DNA of 64,000 bases from Micrococcaceae bacterium (lineage in GTDB: Bacteria > Actinomycetota > Actinomycetes > Actinomycetales > Micrococcaceae), in the NCBI GenBank assembly GCA_025465475.1, contig JAODMR010000100.1, positions 1-64,000 on the forward strand. Direction: 5' to 3'. The notes under the pieces were generated by a model, which was given only the letters and a program-made list of their open reading frames with translations, made no database searches and was not told where the DNA came from. Positions 55,460-64,000 of this stretch are shown one piece after another (position 1 is the first letter of the stretch; every line of letters starts with the position of its first letter). The translations under genes were made by a program, and so were the position numbers.

Positions 55460-56906
55460 GAAGGTATTCCTTGTCCTGGTCTATAGGCTGGGGGGCTTCA
55501 AGCCAGCGGTCCGGTCGAGCGATCCGACGGGCGGCTGCGGCCCGCGAGGCCTGGGCCAGGAAGAGCTGCCGCCCCTGCATCAGGTCCAGGTGATGCACGA
55601 CGGGCCTGACCGGGCCGGCCGTGGAGTGCAGCACAAAGTCGATCAGCCGGAGCCTTCGCATGAGGGGCCCCTGGAACAGGCCCAGCGACTGTGTACGCTC
55701 GTGCGGCACCACCTGCAGGCTGCGGAAAACGACTCCGTGGCGGCACAGCAGCGCGGTCCCGGTGGCCCGGTAGCCGCTCCGTCGCCAAGCCAGGGGGTCC
55801 AGCCATCGGGCCCGGCGCGGGGACGGCTGGAAACCGCCGTCGGAGTCCTTGCCGGTGAGCCCGGCGGTGAAGACGCCCACCGGGTCGGGCGTGCCTGGGT
55901 CGGGGAGGATGAGTTCAAGCACCTGCAGCACCTGGTCCAGGGTGCCGGCGGGCAGCACCACGCTCCGGCCGCCGCCTTCGGAGCGGTCGACGCCGTAGCC
56001 TGCCACGTTGACGTGCACCCGGTACCAGCCGGCCAGCCGCTCAAGCGGGCCCTGGGTGATGCCCACCGCCTGCACCCGTCCCGGGGGGATGGTTTGCGAC
56101 CTGGTGTCCAGCAGCCCGTAATGCAGGCGAACGCCGTCGGGTGAGACGGCCACCCGGAAGTTGAATTCGGTACTGAACGATTTCCAGTAAGCGGCCACCA
56201 GGCCCAGCAGCAGTGGCAGGAACCCGGCCAGCACGGCCCAGGACCGGACCGAGGAGGCCAGGACGGCGAGCAGGGCTGCCGCTCCGACCAGGGTCAGGGT
56301 TGTTCCGGACAGCACAGTGGAGCCGAGGATCCGGGCCGGGGAGAGCCGCATCACCTCACGCTCGGGAGCTTCGGGGACCGCGCCGGCGTTCCCTGCCAGG
56401 GGGGTCAGCCCGGCGGCCCGGGCGAGGATGGCGGCCCGAAGCCGGCGCGCCTCATCAAGCCGCAGGAAGGATAACCGCATCGCTGACTTCCCGGCGTCGG
56501 CCACCTCAAACTTGAGCTCCGCCAGCCCAAAGATCCGCGCCAGCAGGGGCTGGACGACGTCGATGGCCTGGACCCTGTCGATGCGCGCCTGGCGCTGCTG
56601 GCGGAACAGGACACCCGAGTTGACCCGCACGTGGTCGTCGCTGACCGAGTAGCGGGTGAAGTACCAGGACAGGAAGAACACAGTCCCGAAAATGACGGCG
56701 GCGCCGCCCACGATGGCGAGGATCAACCAGGCCGGAGGCCCCTCCACGGCGTCTCGGCCACCTGAGGACGCACTCCGCAGGAGGTCTTCAAAGGTGTTGC
56801 GGCCGAACACAACCAGCACGCCGATGACCGCTACCCAGCCGCGGACCAGGGGCGATATTGGATGGACCCGCTGCCAGTTGCCCTGGTCCTGCGGCGAAGG
56901 AGTCAC
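55449..56906 (-). CDS. PH domain-containing membrane protein (YdbT-like, bPH2)
   Basis: YSVSDDHVRVNSGVLFRQQRQARIDRVQAIDVVQPLLARIFGLAELKFEVAD. Confidence 0.9.
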   Translation of the reverse strand: MTPSPQDQGNWQRVHPISPLVRGWVAVIGVLVVFGRNTFEDLLRSASSGGRDAVEGPPAWLILAIVGGAAVIFGTVFFLSWYFTRYSVSDDHVRVNSGVLFRQQRQARIDRVQAIDVVQPLLARIFGLAELKFEVADAGKSAMRLSFLRLDEARRLRAAILARAAGLTPLAGNAGAVPEAPEREVMRLSPARILGSTVLSGTTLTLVGAAALLAVLASSVRSWAVLAGFLPLLLGLVAAYWKSFSTEFNFRVAVSPDGVRLHYGLLDTRSQTIPPGRVQAVGITQGPLERLAGWYRVHVNVAGYGVDRSEGGGRSVVLPAGTLDQVLQVLELILPDPGTPDPVGVFTAGLTGKDSDGGFQPSPRRARWLDPLAWRRSGYRATGTALLCRHGVVFRSLQVVPHERTQSLGLFQGPLMRRLRLIDFVLHSTAGPVRPVVHHLDLMQGRQLFLAQASRAAAARRIARPDRWLEAPQPIDQDKEYLHEQ

Positions 56907-57412
56907 AGTCCCGCCAGCTTCGCCTCACCGCGGGCGGAGAGCTGCTCGCGCAGGCGGGTGGCCTCTGCGGCCGGCAATCCTTCCAGGATGGCGTTGGTGC
57001 CCGCGGAGGCGGTGTGCAGCTTGATGGATGCCAGGCCGAACGCACGCTCCAGCGGACCGACCGAGACGTCCACGTACTGCATCCGCCCGTAGGGAACAAC
57101 CATCACGCGTTGGAAGAACAGGCCGCGGCGGATAAGCAGGTCATCCTCCCGCTCGGCGTAGCCGATCGCGCGCACCTGGCGGGGAATCAGTGCCAGCCGC
57201 CACACCACCGCCAGCACGACCAGCAGGGGAAGCACGACCGCCGGCCACAACGGAAAACCATGCCAAACGTCCGTCTGGCGCAGCACCAGCGGCAGGGCAC
57301 CCAACAGCACCAGGACCAGACCGGACGCGCCCTTGGCCACTAGGCGCAGGCGGATCAGCCGGGGTGAGACGCGCCGGAAGTCGACCCCTGCCGGGTCGAT
57401 GGGTTCACGCAT
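56903..57412 (-). CDS. PH domain-containing membrane protein (YdbS-like)
   Basis: DDLLIRRGLFFQRVMVVPYGRMQYVDVSVGPLERAFGLASIKLHTAS. Confidence 0.9.
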   Translation of the reverse strand: MREPIDPAGVDFRRVSPRLIRLRLVAKGASGLVLVLLGALPLVLRQTDVWHGFPLWPAVVLPLLVVLAVVWRLALIPRQVRAIGYAEREDDLLIRRGLFFQRVMVVPYGRMQYVDVSVGPLERAFGLASIKLHTASAGTNAILEGLPAAEATRLREQLSARGEAKLAGL

Positions 57413-57920
57413 ACTCTTCCTCGCCGTTGCTGCGCTTGGTTTGGCCGGGACCGGCCGGCGGCGCGCCGTCCTCCGGGGGAATGCGGCAGAATCGCTCGAC
57501 CACCAGGCCAATGACCACCATCAGCAGCCCACCGGCGACGATGGCGGCTGCTGACCACACGACTGACAGGTTGGTGCGCAGCGCCACGGTGGGCAGTTGG
57601 TCCGCCAGAATGCCCCCGTGCCAACCGAACAGCACGGCTCCGGCATAGGCATAGGCCTGGGCAAGGATGACCGTGCGGGCGGCCAGGATGGGGTTAAGCG
57701 GCCGGTCCCGCTTGCCGTTGCGCCACCTGAGCACCTGGAAGCCCAGGATCAGGACAAAGGCCCCCATCACGCCCATGGTCAGCAGGGAACTCAGTGGCAG
57801 CGACGGCGTCGCCCAGCCCAACCGGTTGGCGAGCAGCGTGACGCCCCAGCCAACCGCTCCTGACACCAGCGCCACCACTGCCAGCCAGGACAGGCGCAGC
57901 GAGCGCAGCGTGGTCTTCAT
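57405..57920 (-). CDS. DUF3180-family membrane protein
   Basis: Four-TM ORF after folK in the conserved actinobacterial order. Confidence 0.8.
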   Translation of the reverse strand: MKTTLRSLRLSWLAVVALVSGAVGWGVTLLANRLGWATPSLPLSSLLTMGVMGAFVLILGFQVLRWRNGKRDRPLNPILAARTVILAQAYAYAGAVLFGWHGGILADQLPTVALRTNLSVVWSAAAIVAGGLLMVVIGLVVERFCRIPPEDGAPPAGPGQTKRSNGEEEYA

Positions 57921-58049
57921 TCTTGGCCTCTCCCAGAAATGTCCGTGCTGTTTCTCCACCGTACAATCTTCGGCCGAAAACCGCTTGGGCCTGCCGGCGA
58001 CTCGACAGCTTCCCGATGGACGGCCCCATGTCTTCCAGCGGTGGTGCGC

Positions 58050-58574
58050 TCAATGAATGGCGGGGGCCGGGTCCGAGGATCCTTCGTAATGCCTGATGCC
58101 TGCCATGTCCGGTGCCCGGGTTGCCAGTTCACTGACCAGGGTGCCGCCCAGCCGGGCCTGCCCGTCCATGACGGCCCACGGATACAGCACGAAGGCCCGT
58201 TCCGCGGCCCGGGGGTGCGGCAGGATGAGGTCCGGATCGTTGGATACGACGTCGCCGTACACGATGATGTCCACATCGAGGGTGCGCGGGCCCCACCGCA
58301 CCTCCCGGGTCCGGTGGTGCAGCGCCTCGACCTCGTGGCAATGCGCCAGCAGGGCCCGGGGGCTCAGTTCCGTTTCGATCTCCAGCACCATGTTGAGGAA
58401 GTCGGGCTGGTCCGCCGGTCCGCCCACCGGCTTGGTCTGCACCACCGGTGAGACGTCCCGCAACCGCACTTCAGGTCGGTCCACGAGCTCCGCGACGGCG
58501 GCAGCCAGGGTGCCGCTGCGCTCGCCCAGGTTGCTGCCCAGGGCCAGGACGGCGCGGACGTGCCCGGCGTTCAT
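58050..58574 (-). CDS. folK: HPPK (2-amino-4-hydroxy-6-hydroxymethyldihydropteridine diphosphokinase)
   Basis: LALGSNLGERSGTLAAAV; REVRWGPRTLDVDIIVYGD; LILPHPRAAERAFVLYPW. Confidence 0.96.
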   Translation of the reverse strand: MNAGHVRAVLALGSNLGERSGTLAAAVAELVDRPEVRLRDVSPVVQTKPVGGPADQPDFLNMVLEIETELSPRALLAHCHEVEALHHRTREVRWGPRTLDVDIIVYGDVVSNDPDLILPHPRAAERAFVLYPWAVMDGQARLGGTLVSELATRAPDMAGIRHYEGSSDPAPAIH

Positions 58575-58939
58575 GGCCGCTCCCGGTAAGCGGTGATGGT
58601 GACATCCGTGAACGGGACAGGGATGGGGGCCTGCGGCTTGTGCACCGTCACTTCCACGGCACCCACCGGAACGGCCTCCAGGATGGCTACGGCGATCCGC
58701 TCGGTCAGGGTCTCGATCAGGTCGAAGGGCTCCCCGGACACAATGCCGGTGATGACCTGCGCGACGGCCCCATAGTCGGCGGTGTCCGCCAGGTCATCGG
58801 ATGCGGCGGCGGGCCGGATGTCGGTGAACAGGACGGCGTCCACGATGAAGGGCTGCCCGTCCCGCTTTTCGGCCTCGAACACGCCGTGGTAGCCGACGGC
58901 GGTGACGCCCCGGAGGGTTATCCGGTCGGGAGCGCTCAT
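58571..58939 (-). CDS. folB: Dihydroneopterin aldolase
   Basis: ITLRGVTAVGYHGVFEAEKRDGQPFIVD. Confidence 0.95.
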   Translation of the reverse strand: MSAPDRITLRGVTAVGYHGVFEAEKRDGQPFIVDAVLFTDIRPAAASDDLADTADYGAVAQVITGIVSGEPFDLIETLTERIAVAILEAVPVGAVEVTVHKPQAPIPVPFTDVTITAYRERP

Positions 58940-59844
58940 CGGCGCACCTGGCGGGCAGCCACCTTCGCCGCGGCCAGGCTGGCCGGAACGTCGTGCACCC
59001 GCACTCCCCATACTCCGTTGGCCGCTGCCAGGGCGGTGGTGGCCGCCGTCGCGCTGTCCCGCTCCTTGGGTTCCGGTGCGCGCCCGCCGTCGGCCAGCAG
59101 GGTGCCCAGGAAGCGTTTGCGGGAGGTTCCAATTAACACCGGATGGCCCAGGGCAGCGAACTGGTCCAGCCGTGCCAGCAGGTCCCAGTTCTGGTCTGCG
59201 GTCTTGGCGAACCCGACGCCCGGGTCCACCAGCAGCTGGCGGGCGGAAACCCCTGCCGTGTAGAACCGTTCACGCAGCTGCTGCAGCTCGGCGATCACAT
59301 CGGCCACCACGTCCGTGTAGCGGGACAGCTGGTCCATGGTGCGGGAGTTGCCGCGGTTGTGCATCAGGACGTAGTAGGCCTGCCGCTGCGCCACCAGCTG
59401 GATCATTTCCGCCGAGACTGCGGTTCCCGACACGTCGTTGATGATGACGGCGCCCGCGTCCAGGGCAAGCGCGGCGGTGGACGCATGGCGGGTGTCAACG
59501 CTGACCAGGGCCCCGGCACGAGCCAGGGCTTCGATGACCGGCAGTATTCTGCGCTGCTCCTCCGCCTCGGGCACCTCAGCGGCGCCGGGCCTGGTTGATT
59601 CGCCGCCGACGTCGATGATGTCAGCTCCCGCGTAGTGCATCCGCAGTCCGTGGGCGATGGCCTGGTCGACGGCTGCATGGTCCCCGCCGTCGCTGAAGGA
59701 GTCGGGCGTGCAGTTGAGGATTCCCATCACGACCGTACGGTCGGTGGGCAGGTCCTGGAACCGGGCGGGACGGCGGGCGGCGCGCAGCACCGGCAGCGGT
59801 GAGGTGGCAGGGCCGGTACCGGGCGCTGCGGCGAGGGAATCCAT
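58936..59844 (-). CDS. folP: Dihydropteroate synthase
   Basis: VMGILNCTPDSFSDGG; IDVGGESTRPGA; DPGVGFAKTADQNW. Confidence 0.96.
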   Translation of the reverse strand: MDSLAAAPGTGPATSPLPVLRAARRPARFQDLPTDRTVVMGILNCTPDSFSDGGDHAAVDQAIAHGLRMHYAGADIIDVGGESTRPGAAEVPEAEEQRRILPVIEALARAGALVSVDTRHASTAALALDAGAVIINDVSGTAVSAEMIQLVAQRQAYYVLMHNRGNSRTMDQLSRYTDVVADVIAELQQLRERFYTAGVSARQLLVDPGVGFAKTADQNWDLLARLDQFAALGHPVLIGTSRKRFLGTLLADGGRAPEPKERDSATAATTALAAANGVWGVRVHDVPASLAAAKVAARQVRR

Positions 59845-59853
59845 GGGGCGGTG

Positions 59854-60465
59854 TTACCTTCCGAGAATCAGGCTCATGGCTTCGGCCCGGGTGGCCGGTT
59901 CGTGCAGCAGCCCGCGCACCGCGCTGGTCACCGTCTTCGCACCGGGTTTCCGGATGCCGCGCATGGACATGCACATGTGTTCGCACTCGACCACGACGAT
60001 GGCCCCGCGTGGCCGCAGGTACTTGACCAGGGCCTCAACGATCTGGGTGGTGAGCCGCTCCTGGACCTGCGGGCGTTTGGCGTACACGTCGACCAGCCGG
60101 GCAAGCTTGCTTAGCCCCGTAACCCGCCCATCGAGGGAGGGAATGTAACCCACGTGCGCGGAACCGTGGAACGGCACCAGGTGGTGTTCGCAGGTCGAGT
60201 AGAACGGAATGTCCTTGACCAACACCATTTCCTCGTGCGCGATGTCGAACGTGGTCGACAGCACGTCGGCGGGATCCTGGTACAGGCCCGCGAAGACCTC
60301 CGCGTAGGCCTTGGCGACGCGTTTGGGTGTGTCCTGCAGGCCGCTGCGCTCCGGGTCCTCCCCGATCGCGAGCAGGATTTCGCGCACCGCACGTTCTATC
60401 CGTGCGGTATCCACCGGCGCCGCGCCATTGCCCCCGTTATCAAACTCGTCGTCGTGGTCCAGCAC
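59854..60465 (-). CDS. folE: GTP cyclohydrolase I
   Basis: [38 protein letters not shown] start directly after ftsH stop. Confidence 0.96.
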   Translation of the reverse strand: MLDHDDEFDNGGNGAAPVDTARIERAVREILLAIGEDPERSGLQDTPKRVAKAYAEVFAGLYQDPADVLSTTFDIAHEEMVLVKDIPFYSTCEHHLVPFHGSAHVGYIPSLDGRVTGLSKLARLVDVYAKRPQVQERLTTQIVEALVKYLRPRGAIVVVECEHMCMSMRGIRKPGAKTVTSAVRGLLHEPATRAEAMSLILGR

Positions 60466-62556
60466 TCAGGAGTCCCTGTGCTCTGAGCCGCCCGGGGGCA
60501 GCGGTTCGCCGGTGCCGGAGCCCGGGTGGACACCATTGCTGGAGGGCACGTCCGGGGAGCCCGGCAGGTTGGCATGCGCCAGCTGGTCCTGTGGGGCCAC
60601 CAGGGCCGGATCGGGCTCGTTGGCGGCCCGTGCGTCCCGGCGTTCCTTGGCGGTGACCACCGGGGGGACCGTGGAGACGGGACGGGACTGCTTGGACAGC
60701 CACACGTTCCGCAGGTCACGCTTGCGGATGTCGGTGAAGATCTGCTGGATCTCGGCCTGGTTAAGGGTTTCACGTTCCAGCAGCTCAAGCGCCAGCCGGT
60801 CCAGCACGTCGCGGTTTTCGATCAGGATTTCGTAGGCCTCGTCGTGGGCCTGGTCGATCAGGCGGCGCACTTCCTCATCCACCACGTAGGCGACCTGCTC
60901 CGAATAGTCCCGGTCGTGGCCGGCGTCGCGGCCCAGGAAGGGCTCCCCGCCGCCGCTGCCGAGCTTGACGGCACCGACCCGCTCGCTCATGCCGTACTGG
61001 GTGACCATCTTCCGGGCGGTGCCGGTGGCCTTTTCAATGTCGTTTGACGCCCCGGTGGAGGGGTCGTGGAACACGATTTCCTCGGCGACCCGGCCGCCCA
61101 TGGCGTAGGCCATCTGGTCCAGCAGGTCATTGCGGGTCACGGAGTACTTGTCGTCGTCGGGAACCACCATGGTGTAGCCGAGGGCGCGGCCGCGGGGCAG
61201 GATGGTGATCTTGGTGACAGGTGCGGTGTTGCGCAGAGCTGCCGCCACCAGGGCGTGTCCGCCTTCGTGGTAGGCGGTGATCTTGCGCTCGAGTTCCTTC
61301 ATGACGCGGGTGCGTTTCTGCGGTCCCGCCATGACCCGGTCGATGGCCTCGTCCAGGGCACGGTCGTCAATGAGCTGGGCGTTGGAGCGAGCGGTCAGCA
61401 GCGCGCCCTCGTTGAGCACGTTGGCCAGGTCCGCACCGGTGTAGCCGGGGGTCTTCTTCGCGACGGCGTTCAGGTCGACGTTGGGGGCCATCGGCTTGCC
61501 CTTGGCGTGGACGCGCAGGATCTGCTCCCGGCCCACCCGGTCGGGTGCCTCCACCGGGATCTGCCGGTCGAAGCGGCCGGGGCGCAGCAGCGCGGGGTCC
61601 AGCACGTCCGGCCGGTTGGTGGCGGCGATCATGATGACGTTGGTCTTGACGTCAAACCCGTCCATCTCCACGAGCAGCTGGTTAAGGGTCTGCTCGCGCT
61701 CGTCATTGCCGCCGCCGATGCCGGCGCCACGGTGCCGGCCCACGGCGTCGATCTCGTCCACGAAGATGATGGCCGGAGAGTTGTTCTTGGCCTGCTCAAA
61801 CAGGTCACGGACGCGGGAGGCGCCAACACCGACGAACATTTCCACGAAGTCGGATCCGGAGATGGAGTAGAAGGGCACTCCTGCTTCGCCGGCGACGGCA
61901 CGTGCCAGCAGGGTCTTGCCGGTCCCTGGGGGACCGTACAGCAGCACGCCCTTGGGGATCTTGGCGCCGACGGCCTGGAACTTGCCCGGATCCTGCAGGA
62001 ACTCCTTGATTTCGTGCAGTTCCTCGACCGCCTCGTCAGCGCCTGCGACGTCGGCGAAGGTGACCTGCGGGTGGTCCTTGGTGATGAGCTTGGCTTTTGA
62101 CTTGCCGAACTGCATGACCTTGGAACCGCCCCCCTGCATGCGGGAGAGCAGGAACCAGAAAATGGCCGCCAGGATCACGATCGGCAGGAGGAGCTGGATG
62201 ATGCCAGACCAGAAGTTGGACTGGATCGGCTCGTCGTCGAAGGTCTGCAGATTGGCGTCGTCGATGGCCTGGATGACGTCGCCGCCGCGGGGGTCGGAGT
62301 AGTAGAACTGCACGTTCTTTCCGACCTTGGCCCCGTCGGGGGTGGTGTAGTCATTTTTCAGGACCAGGTCCACGCGGTATTCGCTGCCGATGACCTTGGC
62401 GGACTCGACCTGGCCACTGCTGAGCAGGTCCAGGGCGTCCTTGGTGTTGACGCGGGCGGAGCCACCGCCGGTGAGGGTGCCGAGCACGACCAGGAGCAGT
62501 ACCACCGCGACAACGATCCAGATGATTGGACCCTTGAAGATATTCTTGAAGTTCAT
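60466..62556 (-). CDS. ftsH: ATP-dependent zinc metalloprotease FtsH
   Basis: [28 protein letters not shown] zinc motif; N-terminal TM. Confidence 0.97.
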   Translation of the reverse strand: MNFKNIFKGPIIWIVVAVVLLLVVLGTLTGGGSARVNTKDALDLLSSGQVESAKVIGSEYRVDLVLKNDYTTPDGAKVGKNVQFYYSDPRGGDVIQAIDDANLQTFDDEPIQSNFWSGIIQLLLPIVILAAIFWFLLSRMQGGGSKVMQFGKSKAKLITKDHPQVTFADVAGADEAVEELHEIKEFLQDPGKFQAVGAKIPKGVLLYGPPGTGKTLLARAVAGEAGVPFYSISGSDFVEMFVGVGASRVRDLFEQAKNNSPAIIFVDEIDAVGRHRGAGIGGGNDEREQTLNQLLVEMDGFDVKTNVIMIAATNRPDVLDPALLRPGRFDRQIPVEAPDRVGREQILRVHAKGKPMAPNVDLNAVAKKTPGYTGADLANVLNEGALLTARSNAQLIDDRALDEAIDRVMAGPQKRTRVMKELERKITAYHEGGHALVAAALRNTAPVTKITILPRGRALGYTMVVPDDDKYSVTRNDLLDQMAYAMGGRVAEEIVFHDPSTGASNDIEKATGTARKMVTQYGMSERVGAVKLGSGGGEPFLGRDAGHDRDYSEQVAYVVDEEVRRLIDQAHDEAYEILIENRDVLDRLALELLERETLNQAEIQQIFTDIRKRDLRNVWLSKQSRPVSTVPPVVTAKERRDARAANEPDPALVAPQDQLAHANLPGSPDVPSSNGVHPGSGTGEPLPPGGSEHRDS

Positions 62557-62765
62557 GTGCTCGAGGCTTGGCCTCGTCCCTCCTGGTCAAAGCAGCATTT
62601 GGTTCTTGCGGATCCGGAAATCCAGTGGCGCGGCAGTTTCGTGCTGCGCCAACGTATCAGCTATACACCGTTCCGAAACCTTCACGCATAGGGCAGCGCA
62701 ATAGTTCCCTCTCAGCGGAACCGCCGGGGATCCTGCGCGTTCCTGCCGCTCCCGGCAGCGGAGCG

Positions 62766-63320
62766 CTATTCGTAAACGTGCGGCGCGAGGGTTCCGATGA
62801 AGTCCAGGTTCCGGTACCTTTCCGCGAAGTCCAGTCCGTAGCCGACGACGAACTCGTTGGGAATTTCGTAACCAACGTATCTAACGTCTATCTCGACCTT
62901 GGCCGCGTCGGGCTTACGCAGCAAGGTGCAGATCTCCACCGACGCCGGTCCGCGGGACTGCAGGTTGGCCTTGAGCCAGGACAGGGTCAAACCCGAGTCG
63001 ATGATGTCTTCCACGATGAGCACGTGCTTGCCCATCAGGTCGGTTTCCAGGTCCTTCAGGATCCGGACCACGCCGGAGGACTGGGTGCCGGAGCCGTAGG
63101 AGGATACTGCCATCCAGTCCATGGTCACGTGGCTGTGCAGGGCCCGGGCCAGGTCGGCCATCACCATGACCGCGCCCTTCAGCACGCCGACCAGCAGCAC
63201 GTCGCGGCCCTCGTAGTCGGCGTCGATCTGGCCTGCCAGTTCCGTTATGCGGTCCTGGATCTGTTCCTTGGTGTAGAGAACGTGCTTGAGATCGGCCTGG
63301 ACGTCTTGTGAATCCACCAA
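62766..63320 (-). CDS. hpt: Hypoxanthine phosphoribosyltransferase
   Basis: [21 protein letters not shown] motif; start at 63320 (TTG) or 63317 (GTG). Confidence 0.94.
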   Translation of the reverse strand: MVDSQDVQADLKHVLYTKEQIQDRITELAGQIDADYEGRDVLLVGVLKGAVMVMADLARALHSHVTMDWMAVSSYGSGTQSSGVVRILKDLETDLMGKHVLIVEDIIDSGLTLSWLKANLQSRGPASVEICTLLRKPDAAKVEIDVRYVGYEIPNEFVVGYGLDFAERYRNLDFIGTLAPHVYE

Positions 63321-64000
63321 TTACTCCCGGTGTTGAAGGTCTGCGCGTGGTGCCGGCAGCTCTCCTGCCGTGCGTCTAAAGACTAGCTTCCCATAGCTGG
63401 AAGGGTCGCGGGGAACGGTCCTGCTGCGGGCAATCCGGTAGGCACTGACCTTGCCTGCCAGTTGCACCGGGCCGGCAGAGCCGCCCCGCTGGAGCAGAAC
63501 CTCCGCCCCCTGCAGACGCTCGAAGCTTGGCTGGTTCCCGCCCAGGGCGACGACGGCCCGGGCGATCACCCGTTGCCGCAGGGCAGCGGGCAGGTCGCGC
63601 AGCTCGTCCAGCGGAAGCCACACCTCCTCCGCGGTGGGCGTTTCGGGGGTTTGGCGCGGCCCGGCGGCGGGATTGTGGGCGAGTGTCGGGGTTTCGGCCA
63701 GCCGGGCGTACTCGGCATCGGCCAACTGGTCCAGATAGTCGGCGTCCTGGCCCAGAATGGCTGCCGAGCGGGCCAGGGATCCGGCGATCCCGGGACCCAG
63801 CTCGTCCTCCAGAAAGGGCAGGACACGGCTGCGGACCCTGGAGCGGAGGAAGGCCGGATCGGTGTTCGTCGGATCATGCCAGGGCTGCAGGCCCTCCGCC
63901 GCACAGATGGCCAGGGTCTCCTCCCGCCGCAGGCCCAGGAACGGGCGGTGGTAGCCGTCGCGCCGGGAGGGCATGCCGGCCAGGGACCTGGTGCCGGATC
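63321..64000 (-). CDS. tilS: tRNA(Ile)-lysidine synthetase (partial, runs off the right edge)
   Basis: Frame continues past the listed ORF start (SGTRSLAGMPSRRDGYHRPFLGLRREETLAICAAEGLQPWHDPTNTDPAFLRSRVRSRVLP). Confidence 0.93.
   Translation of the reverse strand, partial: SGTRSLAGMPSRRDGYHRPFLGLRREETLAICAAEGLQPWHDPTNTDPAFLRSRVRSRVLPFLEDELGPGIAGSLARSAAILGQDADYLDQLADAEYARLAETPTLAHNPAAGPRQTPETPTAEEVWLPLDELRDLPAALRQRVIARAVVALGGNQPSFERLQGAEVLLQRGGSAGPVQLAGKVSAYRIARSRTVPRDPSSYGKLVFRRTAGELPAPRADLQHRE

Overview
High-GC actinobacterial chromosome segment. Gene content, codon bias and the tilS-hpt-ftsH-folEPBK-panC-lysS-lsr2-clpC order suggest a Micrococcaceae/Arthrobacter-like genome (inference, no search run). 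It is mostly core and metabolic genes: partial hutU with an IclR regulator; a hydroxybutyrate-type SDR + MHS transporter + LysR module; azlCD; GH15 + GDPD; a fructose PTS operon (fruR-fruK-fruA-ptsI-ptsH); pta-ackA; tRNA-Lys(UUU); DUF47-pit convergent with pstSCAB; radA, disA, mutY; dhaKLM; and the conserved clpC-to-tilS block. I see no CRISPR, prophage, transposase, defence island or secondary-metabolite cluster, and no convincing new multi-gene system. The observations most worth following up are: (1) a compact branched-RNA candidate at 31111-31206 upstream of DUF47-pit; (2) two self-palindromic hairpins after ptsH that can also pair with each other; (3) related 14-15 bp tandem-repeat arrays just after stop codons at two loci; (4) an unlisted 47-aa membrane ORF between lysS and lsr2; (5) an 11-bp-periodic PHO-box array at pstS; (6) three convergent gene pairs whose stop codons interlock in YTAG; (7) nested palindromes over the lsr2 promoter. 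Two real genes, hutU and tilS, run off the window edges and are missing or truncated in the ORF track.
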